Of a stretch of 61,782 nt of DNA, positions 25,506 through 34,139 are shown one piece after another. The notes beneath the pieces are model-generated. The model saw only the letters and a list, made by a program, of their open reading frames with translations, was not told where the DNA came from and did no database searches. Source of the stretch: an uncultured Pseudomonadota bacterium (GTDB taxonomy: Bacteria; Myxococcota_A; UBA796; SXON01); assembly GCA_903844155.1 (NCBI GenBank), contig CAIMSU010000034.1, positions 1-61,782 of the forward strand, given 5' to 3'. The first letter of the stretch is position 1. Every line of letters starts with the position of its first letter. The position numbers and the translations under genes were made by a program.

Positions 25506-26165
25506 TCACCCCGGGGGGAGCGCGGCGAGCAAGGCGGCGCCTGCGTTTGCGAGGGTCTCTCGCTCCAGGTTGGGGAGCCGCGGGAACGGCGCGACCACCA
25601 CGTCCGGCAGCAGCAGGCGCAGGTCCGCGAGGTTGTGACTCGTGCCCAGCTCGGGATCGACGAGCACGACGCCGACGAGGGTGAGCCCGCGTGCCCGGAT
25701 CGCCGCCACGGTCAGCAGCGTGTGGTTGAGGACGCCGAGCCGGTCGCGCGCGATCAGCAGGACCCGGCCCCTGAGCGCCGCCGCCAGATCGCTCACGTGA
25801 AAGTCCACCGTGATCGGCGCCTCCCAGCCACCGACCCCCTCCACGACGGTGACCTCGCCGAGATTTTCGGCGATCCAGTTGAGGATCATGGCGGGCTCCA
25901 CCGTGCGGCCTTCGATGATCGCCGCGCGATGGGGCGAGCACGGCGTCCGCAGGCGAACTCCCCCCTCGGGAACCGCATGTCCCGCGGCAAAGGCCAGGAG
26001 TTCGGCATCCTCGCCCGCCGTCCCGGGCTCGACGCCCGACGCGACGGGCTTGAGCGCTCGGACACCGCCCCCGCGCGCCAACGCAGCCGCCAACGCCGCG
26101 CTCACCACGGTCTTCCCGACCTCCGTGTCCGTCCCCGTCACGAAAATCGGCCAGCGCACGCTCAT
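25506..26165 (-). CDS. bioD: Dethiobiotin synthetase
   Basis: ATP-dependent carboxylation of 7,8-diaminopelargonate to dethiobiotin, the penultimate step of biotin synthesis. The P-loop is G-T-D-T-E-V-G-K-T (about residues 10-18), the metal-binding acidic motif is K-P-V-A-S-G-V-E and V-E-G-V-G-G-W marks the second loop. It has 219 residues, normal for BioD. The ATG at 26165 overlaps the stop of the hypothetical gene upstream by ATGA. The rest of the biotin pathway (bioA, B, F) is not in the window, so bioD here is an isolated member of an operon with an MBL-fold hydrolase. Confidence 0.93.
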   Translation of the reverse strand: MSVRWPIFVTGTDTEVGKTVVSAALAAALARGGGVRALKPVASGVEPGTAGEDAELLAFAAGHAVPEGGVRLRTPCSPHRAAIIEGRTVEPAMILNWIAENLGEVTVVEGVGGWEAPITVDFHVSDLAAALRGRVLLIARDRLGVLNHTLLTVAAIRARGLTLVGVVLVDPELGTSHNLADLRLLLPDVVVAPFPRLPNLERETLANAGAALLAALPPG

Positions 26166-26617
26166 GCCGGCCCCTCCTCGCCCGTCGCCGGTTCGGCCGT
26201 CGCCCCGGCATCGCCCGTCGAGGCTGCTTTCCCACGGGGCGCCACGACGTCCAGCACCCCCTCTGCAACCTTGTAGAGCCCGCCGCCAAGGTCACGAATC
26301 CCGGCCGTCAGCACGGTCTCTCCCTCGCCCGGCTCCGGCACGTCTACAAGCCGCTCGCGCGCTTCGTCGACCGCCCCCTTGGGGTCCATCGGATGCGCCG
26401 CCATCGCCTTTCCGGCGGCGTGCAGCCATCGCCCGACGGTCGCGCCCGCGGCGTCGATCGCGGCCTCCGCCTCGGGTGAGATCGGTGTGGACTCGCCGGT
26501 CGGTGGCGGCACGACCCTCGCCCCGAAAAGCCTTGTCCCAAGGCCCCAGACCCCGCGGCCGATCCGGTCGACGGCGTCCGTGAGCTCGTCGCCGGGCTTG
26601 TCGCGTTCCTCTGGCAT
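26162..26617 (-). CDS. Small soluble protein of unknown function
   Basis: A 151-residue soluble protein with no membrane segment or recognised motif. The middle has an amphipathic helix-rich region (A-E-A-A-I-D-A-A-G-A-T-V-G-R-W-L-H-A-A-G-K) followed by G-L-Y-K-V-A-E-G-V-L-D-V-V. The C terminus is Ala/Gly/Glu-rich and probably disordered. It lies exactly between the MBL hydrolase (start codon adjacent to its stop) and bioD (4-nt overlap), so it is a real operon member. It has no link to biotin that I can see. Confidence 0.7.
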   Translation of the reverse strand: MPEERDKPGDELTDAVDRIGRGVWGLGTRLFGARVVPPPTGESTPISPEAEAAIDAAGATVGRWLHAAGKAMAAHPMDPKGAVDEARERLVDVPEPGEGETVLTAGIRDLGGGLYKVAEGVLDVVAPRGKAASTGDAGATAEPATGEEGPA

Positions 26618-27406
26618 CTACGCCTCCTTCGCCGGGTTTCCGGTAGTTTCCTCTTCCAACCACACCAGGATCCCGGCGACCTGCATGGCCGCAATCCCGA
26701 ACTCCACGCCGGGAACGCCCGCATACACCCGCTCGGCCACCGAGAGCGCCGTCACCGTGAGCCCCTCCGCTCGCATCCCGAGCAGCGCAGCGCGCACCTG
26801 CTCCGTCCGCATCGCGCGATGCGCCAGGTACATCGCCAGGGTTTCGGGGCCGGGTAGGTCGGGCCCGTGCGCGGGGTACAGGCGCCGGGCCACGGGAAGC
26901 AGGCGCCGCAGGCTGTCCAGGTAGGTTTCGAGGTGACCCTCGGGTGGGGCGACGAGGATCGTGCCGATCCCAGCGACGAGATCGCCGCAGATCACGTCGC
27001 CGTCGTCCGCGAGGAACACCAGGTGGCCGTCGGCGTGGCCGGGCGTGTGGAGGGGGGTCAGGCGCGGGTGGGCGGGGTCGCCGGTGGCGATGACCTCGCC
27101 GTCTGCGAGGGTGCCGTCGAGCGTGAAGGGGAGGCGCGAGTCGGCGTGCGCGAGGATGCGGGCGGGCACATCCCTGCGACGGAGCTCGGTGCGGAGGGCC
27201 TCGGCGCCACCGACGTGATCGGCATGGTGGTGCGTCAGGACGATGGTGTCGACGGGCACCGGGCTCTCGAGCACCCACGCGAGGGTGCGGGCCTGCTCGT
27301 CCGGGTACGGCGATGCGACGTCGAAAACACAGCGTCCAACGCGGTAGATGTTCGTGTGGGTCGCCGGCGGGAGCGTGGGGGTGCGGACGGGGAGGACGTC
27401 GATCAC
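26618..27406 (-). CDS. MBL-fold metallohydrolase (LACTB2/glyoxalase II-like)
   Basis: A 262-residue zinc hydrolase. The metal motif is T-H-H-H-A-D-H-V-G-G (about residues 57-66), further ligands are H-T-P-G-H (about 118-122), the bridging Asp is in I-C-G-D-L-V-A-G and the final His lies in P-A-H-G-P. The fold is the hydroxyacylglutathione hydrolase/LACTB2 type, with C-terminal winged-helix-like residues 190-262. Substrate is likely a thioester or phosphodiester. It starts a three-gene operon ending in bioD. It is divergent from the acidic-tail gene at 27474, 67 nt away. Confidence 0.9.
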   Translation of the reverse strand: MIDVLPVRTPTLPPATHTNIYRVGRCVFDVASPYPDEQARTLAWVLESPVPVDTIVLTHHHADHVGGAEALRTELRRRDVPARILAHADSRLPFTLDGTLADGEVIATGDPAHPRLTPLHTPGHADGHLVFLADDGDVICGDLVAGIGTILVAPPEGHLETYLDSLRRLLPVARRLYPAHGPDLPGPETLAMYLAHRAMRTEQVRAALLGMRAEGLTVTALSVAERVYAGVPGVEFGIAAMQVAGILVWLEEETTGNPAKEA

Positions 27407-27473
27407 GAGGGCAACGTAGTCACCGACGGCGGCATCGGCGCGCTGGCCTCCCCTGCAGGTTACCCCGCCCGCG

Positions 27474-28601
27474 ATGCGCGCCTTCGGCTATTGTTTCGAC
27501 ACCCTCGACCCCCAGAACCCTGATCGCCTCTGTCGCGGCCGGGAGCGCTGGATCGAGCCGATCATCGACCCCGCCGACCCCTACCCGGAGCGCGTCCACC
27601 GCATGGTCGTGAGCGGGGCCAACTTCTCCGACGACAGTGCCCGGGACGCGATCCGCGGCATCCTGGAGGCGGGCGTGACGGTCGAGGCGCTGCTCAAGGC
27701 GGTGTTTCCCCGGCGGCACGTCCACGCGTTCCGGGAAGTCGGCGATCCTCGCGCACTTCCGGCGACGATGCTCGTCGAGGAGGATTGGACGTACACCCCC
27801 GGCGGCGGCGCCCGTCGGACGCCCGCGGTGCGCTGGCTGGCGCCGATCACCAAGGAAGAAGCTGACGCCTACATGCTCGGCGAGAAAGCCGGCCTGGCCA
27901 CGCCAAAGGCCGACGGCCTGCTCATCGACGCGAAGGTGGGCCCGGAGCTTGAGGACGCGCTCTTCAAGCTGGTCGGGTTCTCGGATCCGGACGGTCGACC
28001 GGCGCTCTTCTACAACGCGATGGGGATCCCGGCGGTCCTTGAGCACGCGCGCGCGCTCGTCGTCTTCCACCTCGACAAGCACGGCCCCGCCTTTGTCGTC
28101 TACTCGTTGGAGGCCCTGGAGGTGACGGACGCGCTGATCGATGTCGCCGCGAACGCCGACAGCTTTGCGGTGCCGTTCACCATCCCGCCCATGCTCGCGC
28201 GCTGGGATCGGGCGCTCTACGAGCTGCGGATGGCCTGGGACGAGGCGGAGCAAGGGCCTTTTCCGGTGCCCGTCGCGGAGGAGGCGGGCGGTCGTTGGTC
28301 GCGGCGCCGTCGGGGTGAGCGGGGCGGCGAGGAGGGCGGCGGCGAGGTGCAGGAGGAGGAGATTGAGGATGAAACCGGTGTTTCTGACCCCGGCGAACCC
28401 ATTTCGTTTGACGAGGAGGCGCGGCGCGAGGCCGAGGGGCCGGGCGGCGGCGAGGATGACGAGGCCGAAGGCGACGAGGACAGCGACGACGACGGCGACG
28501 ACGAAGACAGCGAGGACGACGACGGCGACGAAGACAGCGCGGACGACGCAGCCGACGACGCCGAGGACAGCGCGGACGATGGGGATGGGGACGGGCCGTA
28601 G
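27474..28601 (+). CDS. Unknown protein with long acidic C-terminal tail
   Basis: A 375-residue protein without a family I can name. The N-terminal 270 residues are globular and mixed alpha/beta (A-F-G-Y-C-F-D-T-L at the start, with a short C-R-G-R segment). After about residue 280 the sequence becomes disordered. A basic patch, R-R-R-R-G-E-R-G-G, is followed by nearly 100 residues dominated by Asp and Glu (D-D-D-G-D-D-E-D-S-E type). An acidic tail of this sort might bind metal, basic proteins or nucleic-acid-binding partners. Start ATG 27474 is unambiguous. No partner gene is adjacent on the strand. Confidence 0.75.
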   Translation: MRAFGYCFDTLDPQNPDRLCRGRERWIEPIIDPADPYPERVHRMVVSGANFSDDSARDAIRGILEAGVTVEALLKAVFPRRHVHAFREVGDPRALPATMLVEEDWTYTPGGGARRTPAVRWLAPITKEEADAYMLGEKAGLATPKADGLLIDAKVGPELEDALFKLVGFSDPDGRPALFYNAMGIPAVLEHARALVVFHLDKHGPAFVVYSLEALEVTDALIDVAANADSFAVPFTIPPMLARWDRALYELRMAWDEAEQGPFPVPVAEEAGGRWSRRRRGERGGEEGGGEVQEEEIEDETGVSDPGEPISFDEEARREAEGPGGGEDDEAEGDEDSDDDGDDEDSEDDDGDEDSADDAADDAEDSADDGDGDGP

Positions 28602-28660
28602 CGCCCATGCCGCCAGGTGTCTCGTTCCGGCCGCTCCGTCGCTGGACGCAGGGTTCAAAA

Positions 28661-28873
28661 CCTGCGGCCGGCCCGGACCTTTGCGCGACCGGCCGCCGGT
28701 ACCCCGCCGCTCCCGGTCGCGCAAAGTCGCTCGATTCGCCCAAGCGAATCGAGTTAGGGCCCGGCCCAGGGGGTAGCCGCGCAGCCGCCCCCCTCAGAAA
28801 ACAGGGTAACGCCCCCCTCTGAACGCGATGCGGCGTAAAGCACTCCGGACGGTTTCGTGATAAACGCCGCCGG
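28661..28873 (-). repeat. Structured repeat, copy C, with leader
   Basis: Minus-strand copy; core 28661-28808, leader to about 28873. The AGTA-loop hairpin of other copies is here CTCGATTCGC/GCGAATCGAG around TTGG (28730-28753), a different sequence but a perfect 10-bp stem. The main stem is CTTTGCGCGACCGG/CCGGTCGCGCAAAG, perfect over 14 bp (28713-28726 with 28679-28692). The upper GC hairpins are shortened. It occupies most of the gap between the genes ending at 28601 and starting at 28913. Confidence 0.85.
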
Positions 28874-28912
28874 TCCCCGGGATTCCTCCGCCGGAGACAA
28901 CAGGAAGCTCCC

Positions 28913-29809
28913 GTGGCCGACTACGAAAATCCCATCCCCGACCCTCCCCCCAGCCGCGTTGGCGGCTGCCTGATCCAGCTCGTCACCCACGCAGTGGCGC
29001 TGGCGCTCGGCGCGGTCGTCGGCATCGTCGGGATGAACGTCCTCGACTACTACCAGAACCCGGAGCTCGCGAACCGGCCGGAGGGCAGCATGTCCCGCTC
29101 CGAGCTCGTCGCCCGGCTGGACGCCTCCGAGAAGGCCTACGCCGACCTGCTGGCCGAAAAAGCCAAGCGCGAGGAGGCAGCAAAGACCGAGGTGCAGGCT
29201 GCCAACGACAAGGTCACCGACCTGCAGGGGCAGGTGGACAAGAAGTCGGACGACATCACCGTGCTCCAGGCCAAGGTCAAGAAAGCCAACGGCAAGAGCG
29301 CGGCGCTGAACAAGGAGCTGGCGGACAAGACCGCCGAGCTGGCAGCCCTGCAGACCCAGCTTGACACCGCGCTGGAGGAGAAGGCCAAGTTGCAGGCTGA
29401 TCTCGACGTCTCCAGGCAGGAGACGTCGACGGCGCGCGGCGAGACGACGGTGGCGAAGGGCCAGACGATCGACGCGAAGTGGGAGGGCTTCAAGTCCGAC
29501 GCGATGGTGCAGATCTGCGAGAAGGGCAACCGCAACAAGCTTGCGAAGTGCCGCGACGAGGTGACGACCGCGATGTCCTCGGACCGCGGCACGAAGTTCA
29601 AGCGCTGCCTCTCCAGCGGGCAGGCAACGCCGCGGCTGAAGCCCTTCGACAAAAAGACCGACAGCAGCGACCTTCCGAAGTGGGCCGAGTGGGTGAACCA
29701 AGACTCCAAGTTCACCCAGGACGCCTGGTACATCGTGTTCTGCGACCCGACGCTGCCCGAGTCCAACGCGGGCGACGGGAGCGGATCTATCGAGGATCTG
29801 GGCCAGTAG
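28913..29809 (+). CDS. Membrane-anchored coiled-coil protein
   Basis: A 298-residue protein. One membrane segment lies near the N terminus (about residues 20-45, I-Q-L-V-T-H-A-V-A-L-A-L-G-A-V-V-G-I-V-G-M). Residues about 60-190 form a long coiled coil rich in Ala, Lys, Glu and Asp (for example E-K-A-Y-A-D-L-L-A-E-K-A-K-R-E-E). A C-terminal domain contains Cys residues (I-C-E-K-G, K-C-R-D-E, R-C-L-S-S-G). Start is GTG 28913, with AGGAAG upstream. I do not recognise the domain after the coil. A periplasmic spacer or organiser role is possible. Confidence 0.75.
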   Translation: MADYENPIPDPPPSRVGGCLIQLVTHAVALALGAVVGIVGMNVLDYYQNPELANRPEGSMSRSELVARLDASEKAYADLLAEKAKREEAAKTEVQAANDKVTDLQGQVDKKSDDITVLQAKVKKANGKSAALNKELADKTAELAALQTQLDTALEEKAKLQADLDVSRQETSTARGETTVAKGQTIDAKWEGFKSDAMVQICEKGNRNKLAKCRDEVTTAMSSDRGTKFKRCLSSGQATPRLKPFDKKTDSSDLPKWAEWVNQDSKFTQDAWYIVFCDPTLPESNAGDGSGSIEDLGQ

Positions 29810-29827
29810 CCTCGGGTCCGGTGGCGC

Positions 29828-30184
29828 TTACTGCCCCTCGACCCCGCACGTCAGCCACACCTGCAGCAGATACCGGTCATCCGCCGTGGTTCCGCCAAGC
29901 GGCGGCATCGTCGGCGAGTCGCCGGTGGCCTTGGTGAGGACGGCGTCCTTGTAGGTCCAGACCTCCTCCGCCGTGTCGAAAAAGACGTACGACGGCGCGC
30001 TTTCGCGATTCTCGGACGTCGAGGAGTGGCACGTCTCGCAGTTCTGGGTCACAAAGCCGTGGCCGAACGTCTGCCAGTCTGCGGGCGGTGCGCCGGCGCA
30101 GAAGTTGGAGTCCTCGGCCGGCGTGCCGGTACACCCGGACAGCGAAAGGACGGCGATGAACCCGGCGACTCCCCACCACCTCAC
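29828..30184 (-). CDS. Small c-type cytochrome-like lipoprotein
   Basis: A 118-residue lipoprotein. The signal peptide ends L-S-L-S-G-C, the lipobox Cys being residue 18. One haem-binding motif, C-E-T-C-H (CxxCH), lies at about residue 50, and P-T-M-P-P-L-G-G (about 91-98) could supply the axial Met ligand. The protein resembles the domain often seen beside DUF1501 and DUF1588 proteins. It is the last gene of the operon running from 34034, and its GTG start overlaps the DUF1501 stop as GTGA. Periplasmic electron transfer is the expected role. Confidence 0.8.
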   Translation of the reverse strand: MRWWGVAGFIAVLSLSGCTGTPAEDSNFCAGAPPADWQTFGHGFVTQNCETCHSSTSENRESAPSYVFFDTAEEVWTYKDAVLTKATGDSPTMPPLGGTTADDRYLLQVWLTCGVEGQ

Positions 30185-31497
30185 GCGATGACCCCCTGGA
30201 TCGGCTCCACGCCCATCACGTAGTCTGTGGGGTCGATGTCCGCGATCGCGAGGAGCGTGGCGCCGATGGCCTCGGCGGAGAGGACCTGACCGGTGTCCGA
30301 GACGTCGCCCGTCGCCGGGTCGACGTTCTCGCCGTAATAGTTCTCATCAAAGCCGCCGATCACGCGGTCACCGATGAGCCCGCCGCCGATCATCATCACG
30401 CTGGTGTAGGGCCAGTGGTCCTTGCCGGTGAACGTGTTCAGGGCCGGCGTGCGACCCATCTCCGAGAGGACGCAAATCGTGGTCTCGTCCAGCAACGTCC
30501 CCTCCGTCTCGCCGGGCGCGGCCGCGAGCATCTGCACGAGCTGGCCGAGGCCAGAGAAGAGGTCTTCCCACAACGGGGACTGCCCGGTGTCGTTGGCCTG
30601 GTGTGTGTCCCACGAGAACGCCGCGCTCGCCGCGAGCGTGAGGCAGCGGCTGATGCCCTTCTGCAACGCGTCGACCGCGACGACGGCTTGATCGGCGAGG
30701 CTCGTCCCGCCCGTGAAGTCCATCAGGTACTGCAGGTCCTTCAGGTCGCCCGCATGCTTCGTCGCGGTCTTGAAATCGCTGTTGAGCAGGTCCTCGACCG
30801 TTGATCGGGCGACGGCTGCGCGGGCCGCGGCCCGTTCGGCGACGAAGCGGTCGACGAGGGCCTGCGAGGGGCTCCGCAGCGCGCTGATCGGCAGGTCCGT
30901 CATGGACAGCGCGTTGCCGTTCAGCAACGCCTCCAACTGACCGGAGGCGCCCGTGCGCGCGACCGCGACGCCGAGGTCTCCGGGAAAGCTTGGTCCGCCG
31001 AGCACAAGGTGCGGCAGGGTGAAGCTGTCGCGGTCGGCGTTGGCGAGGATCGCGGGCCAGTCCGGGGTGAGGCCGCTGGTCGTGCCGGTCATCGCGATCA
31101 TCGTGCAGATCTCGTGCGCGATCGAGCGCACCATCACGCCGTTGTAGATGGTGGTCTGGCTGTGCCAGGCGTTCATGAACACGTCGACGGCAGGCCGGTC
31201 GCCGTGGCTCACGTACGTGATGTTCCCGGCCGTCGCCAGGTCGGCATCGGCCTCCATCGCCACGTTGGCGTTGGAGAATTCCGTCGCGAAGACCCGCGTC
31301 GGGTCCCAGCCGCCCTGCGCGAAGACAAAGATGAACTTGCGCTTGGAACCGCCGTTGGAACCGGTGTCCGCGCGCGCGAGGCGGGGAAACAGGCCGGCGC
31401 CGAGCGTGAGGCCGACGCCAACGCCGGTCAGCGCGCCTTGCAGCAGGCGCCGGCGGGTGAGCATCTGCGCGATCCGATTCGGTTGGTAGGTGTGCAT
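30181..31497 (-). CDS. DUF1501 protein with Tat-type signal
   Basis: A 438-residue exported protein. The N terminus has T-R-R-R-L-L-Q-G-A-L-T-G-V-G-V-G, a twin-arginine-type signal, so the protein is probably folded before export. The body has the DUF1501 signature: F-I-F-V-F-A-Q-G-G-W-D at about residue 55, S-W-D-T-H-Q-A-N near 295 and S-E-M-G-R-T-P-A-L-N near 346. DUF1501 proteins belong to the alkaline phosphatase/sulfatase-like superfamily and usually occur in pairs with DUF1588/1592 or DUF1800 proteins. The biochemical role is not established. It follows the DUF1592-like gene after 18 nt. Confidence 0.9.
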   Translation of the reverse strand: MHTYQPNRIAQMLTRRRLLQGALTGVGVGLTLGAGLFPRLARADTGSNGGSKRKFIFVFAQGGWDPTRVFATEFSNANVAMEADADLATAGNITYVSHGDRPAVDVFMNAWHSQTTIYNGVMVRSIAHEICTMIAMTGTTSGLTPDWPAILANADRDSFTLPHLVLGGPSFPGDLGVAVARTGASGQLEALLNGNALSMTDLPISALRSPSQALVDRFVAERAAARAAVARSTVEDLLNSDFKTATKHAGDLKDLQYLMDFTGGTSLADQAVVAVDALQKGISRCLTLAASAAFSWDTHQANDTGQSPLWEDLFSGLGQLVQMLAAAPGETEGTLLDETTICVLSEMGRTPALNTFTGKDHWPYTSVMMIGGGLIGDRVIGGFDENYYGENVDPATGDVSDTGQVLSAEAIGATLLAIADIDPTDYVMGVEPIQGVIA

Positions 31498-31515
31498 CGA
31501 GGCTCCGATTCGGGC

Positions 31516-33090
31516 TTAGTAGTAGAGGAAGTCGGGGTCGCGGAGAAGGGCGGAGAGCACTGCCGTCCAGGCGCCCTGGGTCGTGCCTTCGACGGCGTAG
31601 ACCGAGGACCAGAGGGCCAGCGCGCCGTTGACCTCGTCGCCATCCGCGGTGACCTCGTGCGAGAGGACGCGGCGATGGAGCAGTTGAATCTGCGCGACCA
31701 TGGCGGCCTTGTTCGTGTCCGGCGTCTCGGTGAAGTCGATGGTGAACAGCCTGGACGGGTCGCTCGCGATCACGTAGGCGGACGCTGCTTCTGCGAGCCG
31801 CTCCTGGACGAGCACCAGCGTCGCGTTGGGCGACGTCGCCGTCGCGGTCACGTTGTAGCCATCGGCCCCGCCAGCGAGGGTGCGGAACCCGTAGGTGTCC
31901 GTCCGCAGCATGTCGTAGTTGGAATACGTCCAGGTGAACCCGGTCAAATCCTCGACGGACGAGGCGAGCTGGTCGGCCGTCAGCATCTTCTTCGGGACGT
32001 AGCCGGTCGCGTCCGTGGATCCGGAGAGGTACGCCGGGTCCTTCAGCACGCTCTTGAGCAACGAGCGGACAGTCAGCCCACCGCTGACAAAATCGTCGCG
32101 GTGCGTGACCAGGCGCGCCTCGTCGTCGACGGTGAGCGGGCGACGATAGAGCAGTTCGGCCGCCTGCTTTGTCGCGCACATCGGAAACCGACTGTCAGCG
32201 GCGATCTGCTCGCCGAGGTCCGAGAGGCTGTAGCCGGGCTGCCCGTAATAGCCGCGGTCGACGCCGGTATAGTCGCGGTACAGCTCCTCGCGGTCCGGAA
32301 AGTAGTAGCTGGCCTCGCCCGGATTGGTGTAGTCGTACCACCAGAAGCCAAAAAAGTAGCTGGCGAGGGGATCGAGCGAGGAGTGGCAGTTCAGGCAGGT
32401 CGGGTTGGTCTTCAGCGCGTCCGCGACCGCAGCGCTGTCGAGGAGGTTCACGTTGCGGTCAAACTCGATCGGCCGAACCAGGTAGTCGTTGCAGAGCAGG
32501 ATGCGACTGACAGCATTCGCCCGCTTGCGATTGGAATTGCTCGCGGTCGAGGTGTAGCGCCACCACATCGAATTCGTCGCCAGCACGCCCGCGGCGGGTC
32601 GCCCGTCCGTGTAGTGCGCCTGCTGCCAGCCGGTCGCCCCGTCGGGGTAGTCGAGCGGCCAGATGGCGCCGAGCGTCTCGTTCGCCATCGTCCAGTCGCC
32701 GGTCACCAGGTCGGTGTACGGAAGGTCGTTGTCGGCGATGTAGCTCATGATCTGGAGCGGCTCGTCGCCGATGGACTGCTCGAAGGTGGCCTGGTCGGTC
32801 AGCCCGTACTGGTAGGCGTAGATCTGGTAGGACTCGGTGCGGGTGAGGTAGACCTCGCTCCACATGTCGCGAATCCGGCCGGGAAAGCGGGGATCGTGCA
32901 GGTACGTGTCCGTCAGCGCGTCGAGCGCGGTCGGGTCCGCCTCGATCTGCGCGATCTCGTCTGTGGTTGGGCGAACGCCGCGAATATCCAGCGAGATCCG
33001 CGTGAGGGCCGAGAGCGGGTCCATCTGCGGCGGGGTCGACGTCGTCGGCGCGGACGTGCTGCACGACAGCGCGAGGAGGAGGGTCACCAT
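31516..33090 (-). CDS. DUF1592/DUF1588-type cytochrome-like lipoprotein
   Basis: A 524-residue exported protein; the signal peptide M-V-T-L-L-L-A-L-S-C gives a lipobox Cys at about residue 10. A haem-type motif, C-L-N-C-H-S-S-L-D-P (about residues 220-230), matches the DUF1588-style C-x-x-C-H and DP. Other family marks are L-T-R-I-S-L-D-I-R-G near the N terminus and R-R-P-L-T-V-D-D-E-A, typical of DUF1592/DUF1549-like proteins. It pairs with the downstream DUF1501 gene. The ATG lies inside the end of the previous gene (7-nt overlap). Its place in an oxidative polymer-degrading system is suspected, not proven. Confidence 0.85.
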   Translation of the reverse strand: MVTLLLALSCSTSAPTTSTPPQMDPLSALTRISLDIRGVRPTTDEIAQIEADPTALDALTDTYLHDPRFPGRIRDMWSEVYLTRTESYQIYAYQYGLTDQATFEQSIGDEPLQIMSYIADNDLPYTDLVTGDWTMANETLGAIWPLDYPDGATGWQQAHYTDGRPAAGVLATNSMWWRYTSTASNSNRKRANAVSRILLCNDYLVRPIEFDRNVNLLDSAAVADALKTNPTCLNCHSSLDPLASYFFGFWWYDYTNPGEASYYFPDREELYRDYTGVDRGYYGQPGYSLSDLGEQIAADSRFPMCATKQAAELLYRRPLTVDDEARLVTHRDDFVSGGLTVRSLLKSVLKDPAYLSGSTDATGYVPKKMLTADQLASSVEDLTGFTWTYSNYDMLRTDTYGFRTLAGGADGYNVTATATSPNATLVLVQERLAEAASAYVIASDPSRLFTIDFTETPDTNKAAMVAQIQLLHRRVLSHEVTADGDEVNGALALWSSVYAVEGTTQGAWTAVLSALLRDPDFLYY

Positions 33091-34034
33091 GGCGCACCTA
33101 CCCAGGTGTTGAGGGTCGAGAAATCGGGGCAGACAGGGCCGAGATCCTGCCCTTCGTACCAGGCGTCCGCGCAGCCGTCGCACTGGTTCTGGCGGGTGAC
33201 GTCGGAGGTCTGGAGCTGCCCGTCGAGGAAGAGGTCGTACCAGTAGCCGTTCGCGTCGCGCACGCTGATGGTGCCGCCGGGCTCTTCGGGGCAGTCGCCG
33301 CCGATGCCGGCGTCGTAGAGCGTCAGGTTGTCGAACACGACGGTGTCATACGCCCCGCCCAACCCCGACAAACCCCCGTTGATGTAGAACATGTGCCCGT
33401 CGTACTGCGGGTAGACGAGGGCCGTGAGGATCAAGTCCGGCGCCATCCCCGGCGTGACCCACGTCCCTTCGGTCCCGGCGCCGTCCCACGCGAAGCTGCC
33501 CTGCGCCACGCTGTACCAGTAGGTGTAGCTGTCATCCGTCGCCGTGAGCACGAGATCCGCCGCGCTCCCGCCGATGTCGAGCTCGTGGCCCTCCGGGTCC
33601 CACATCTGCGCGACGCCGTAGAGCTGCGCTCCGTTGTAGATGTTGCCGTCCCCACCGTCGTAATTGTCGTAGAGGTAGTAGAAGCTGTAGCCGCTGAACT
33701 GTGAGCCGGCGGTGGTCGTGCACTGGTCGTTCCAGTACATGCTGCCATTGTAGTCGTAGTAGCTGGGACATCCGTCGTCGGCCGTCGCCATCACGGTCGT
33801 GTAGGCGGTCAGGACGGGGGCGCCGGTGATCCCTTTCGCGGCCGTCATCGCGCCCTGGATCGCGGTCACCATGGCTGCAGCGTCGAATTGGGGCGTGCTC
33901 GCGCTGATGCCAGGCTGATCGTAGGGGACCGGGGTGTAGCTGGCCGTGTCGGCGTCGTAGGGGACGGAGGTACGACAGCTAGCGAGCGCGAGCAGGAGCC
34001 AGACTGGCGAGCGTGGAGACTTCAGCGTGGGCAT
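33084..34034 (-). CDS. Lipoprotein of unknown function at head of the DUF1501 operon
   Basis: A 316-residue lipoprotein; the signal peptide ends L-L-L-A-L-A-S-C. The mature region is rich in Tyr, Gly and Asp (for example Y-Y-D-Y-N-G-S-M-Y-W-N and Y-D-N-Y-D-G-G-D-G), with several Cys, and looks like a beta-structured surface protein. I do not recognise a family. It is the first gene of the minus-strand operon with the DUF1592-like, DUF1501 and cytochrome genes, which suggests a shared surface or periplasmic role. ATG 34034 is chosen over a further upstream ATG because it opens the signal peptide. Confidence 0.75.
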   Translation of the reverse strand: MPTLKSPRSPVWLLLALASCRTSVPYDADTASYTPVPYDQPGISASTPQFDAAAMVTAIQGAMTAAKGITGAPVLTAYTTVMATADDGCPSYYDYNGSMYWNDQCTTTAGSQFSGYSFYYLYDNYDGGDGNIYNGAQLYGVAQMWDPEGHELDIGGSAADLVLTATDDSYTYWYSVAQGSFAWDGAGTEGTWVTPGMAPDLILTALVYPQYDGHMFYINGGLSGLGGAYDTVVFDNLTLYDAGIGGDCPEEPGGTISVRDANGYWYDLFLDGQLQTSDVTRQNQCDGCADAWYEGQDLGPVCPDFSTLNTWVGAPW

Positions 34035-34139
34035 GGTGGAGATGCTCCGTCGCCAGTATTCCACAGAAATCGTTTGACGGAGCGCGGCTGGCGGGGTTTG
34101 TAGAACGCTTGACGAGCGCCGGCATCCACGATCCGTAGA

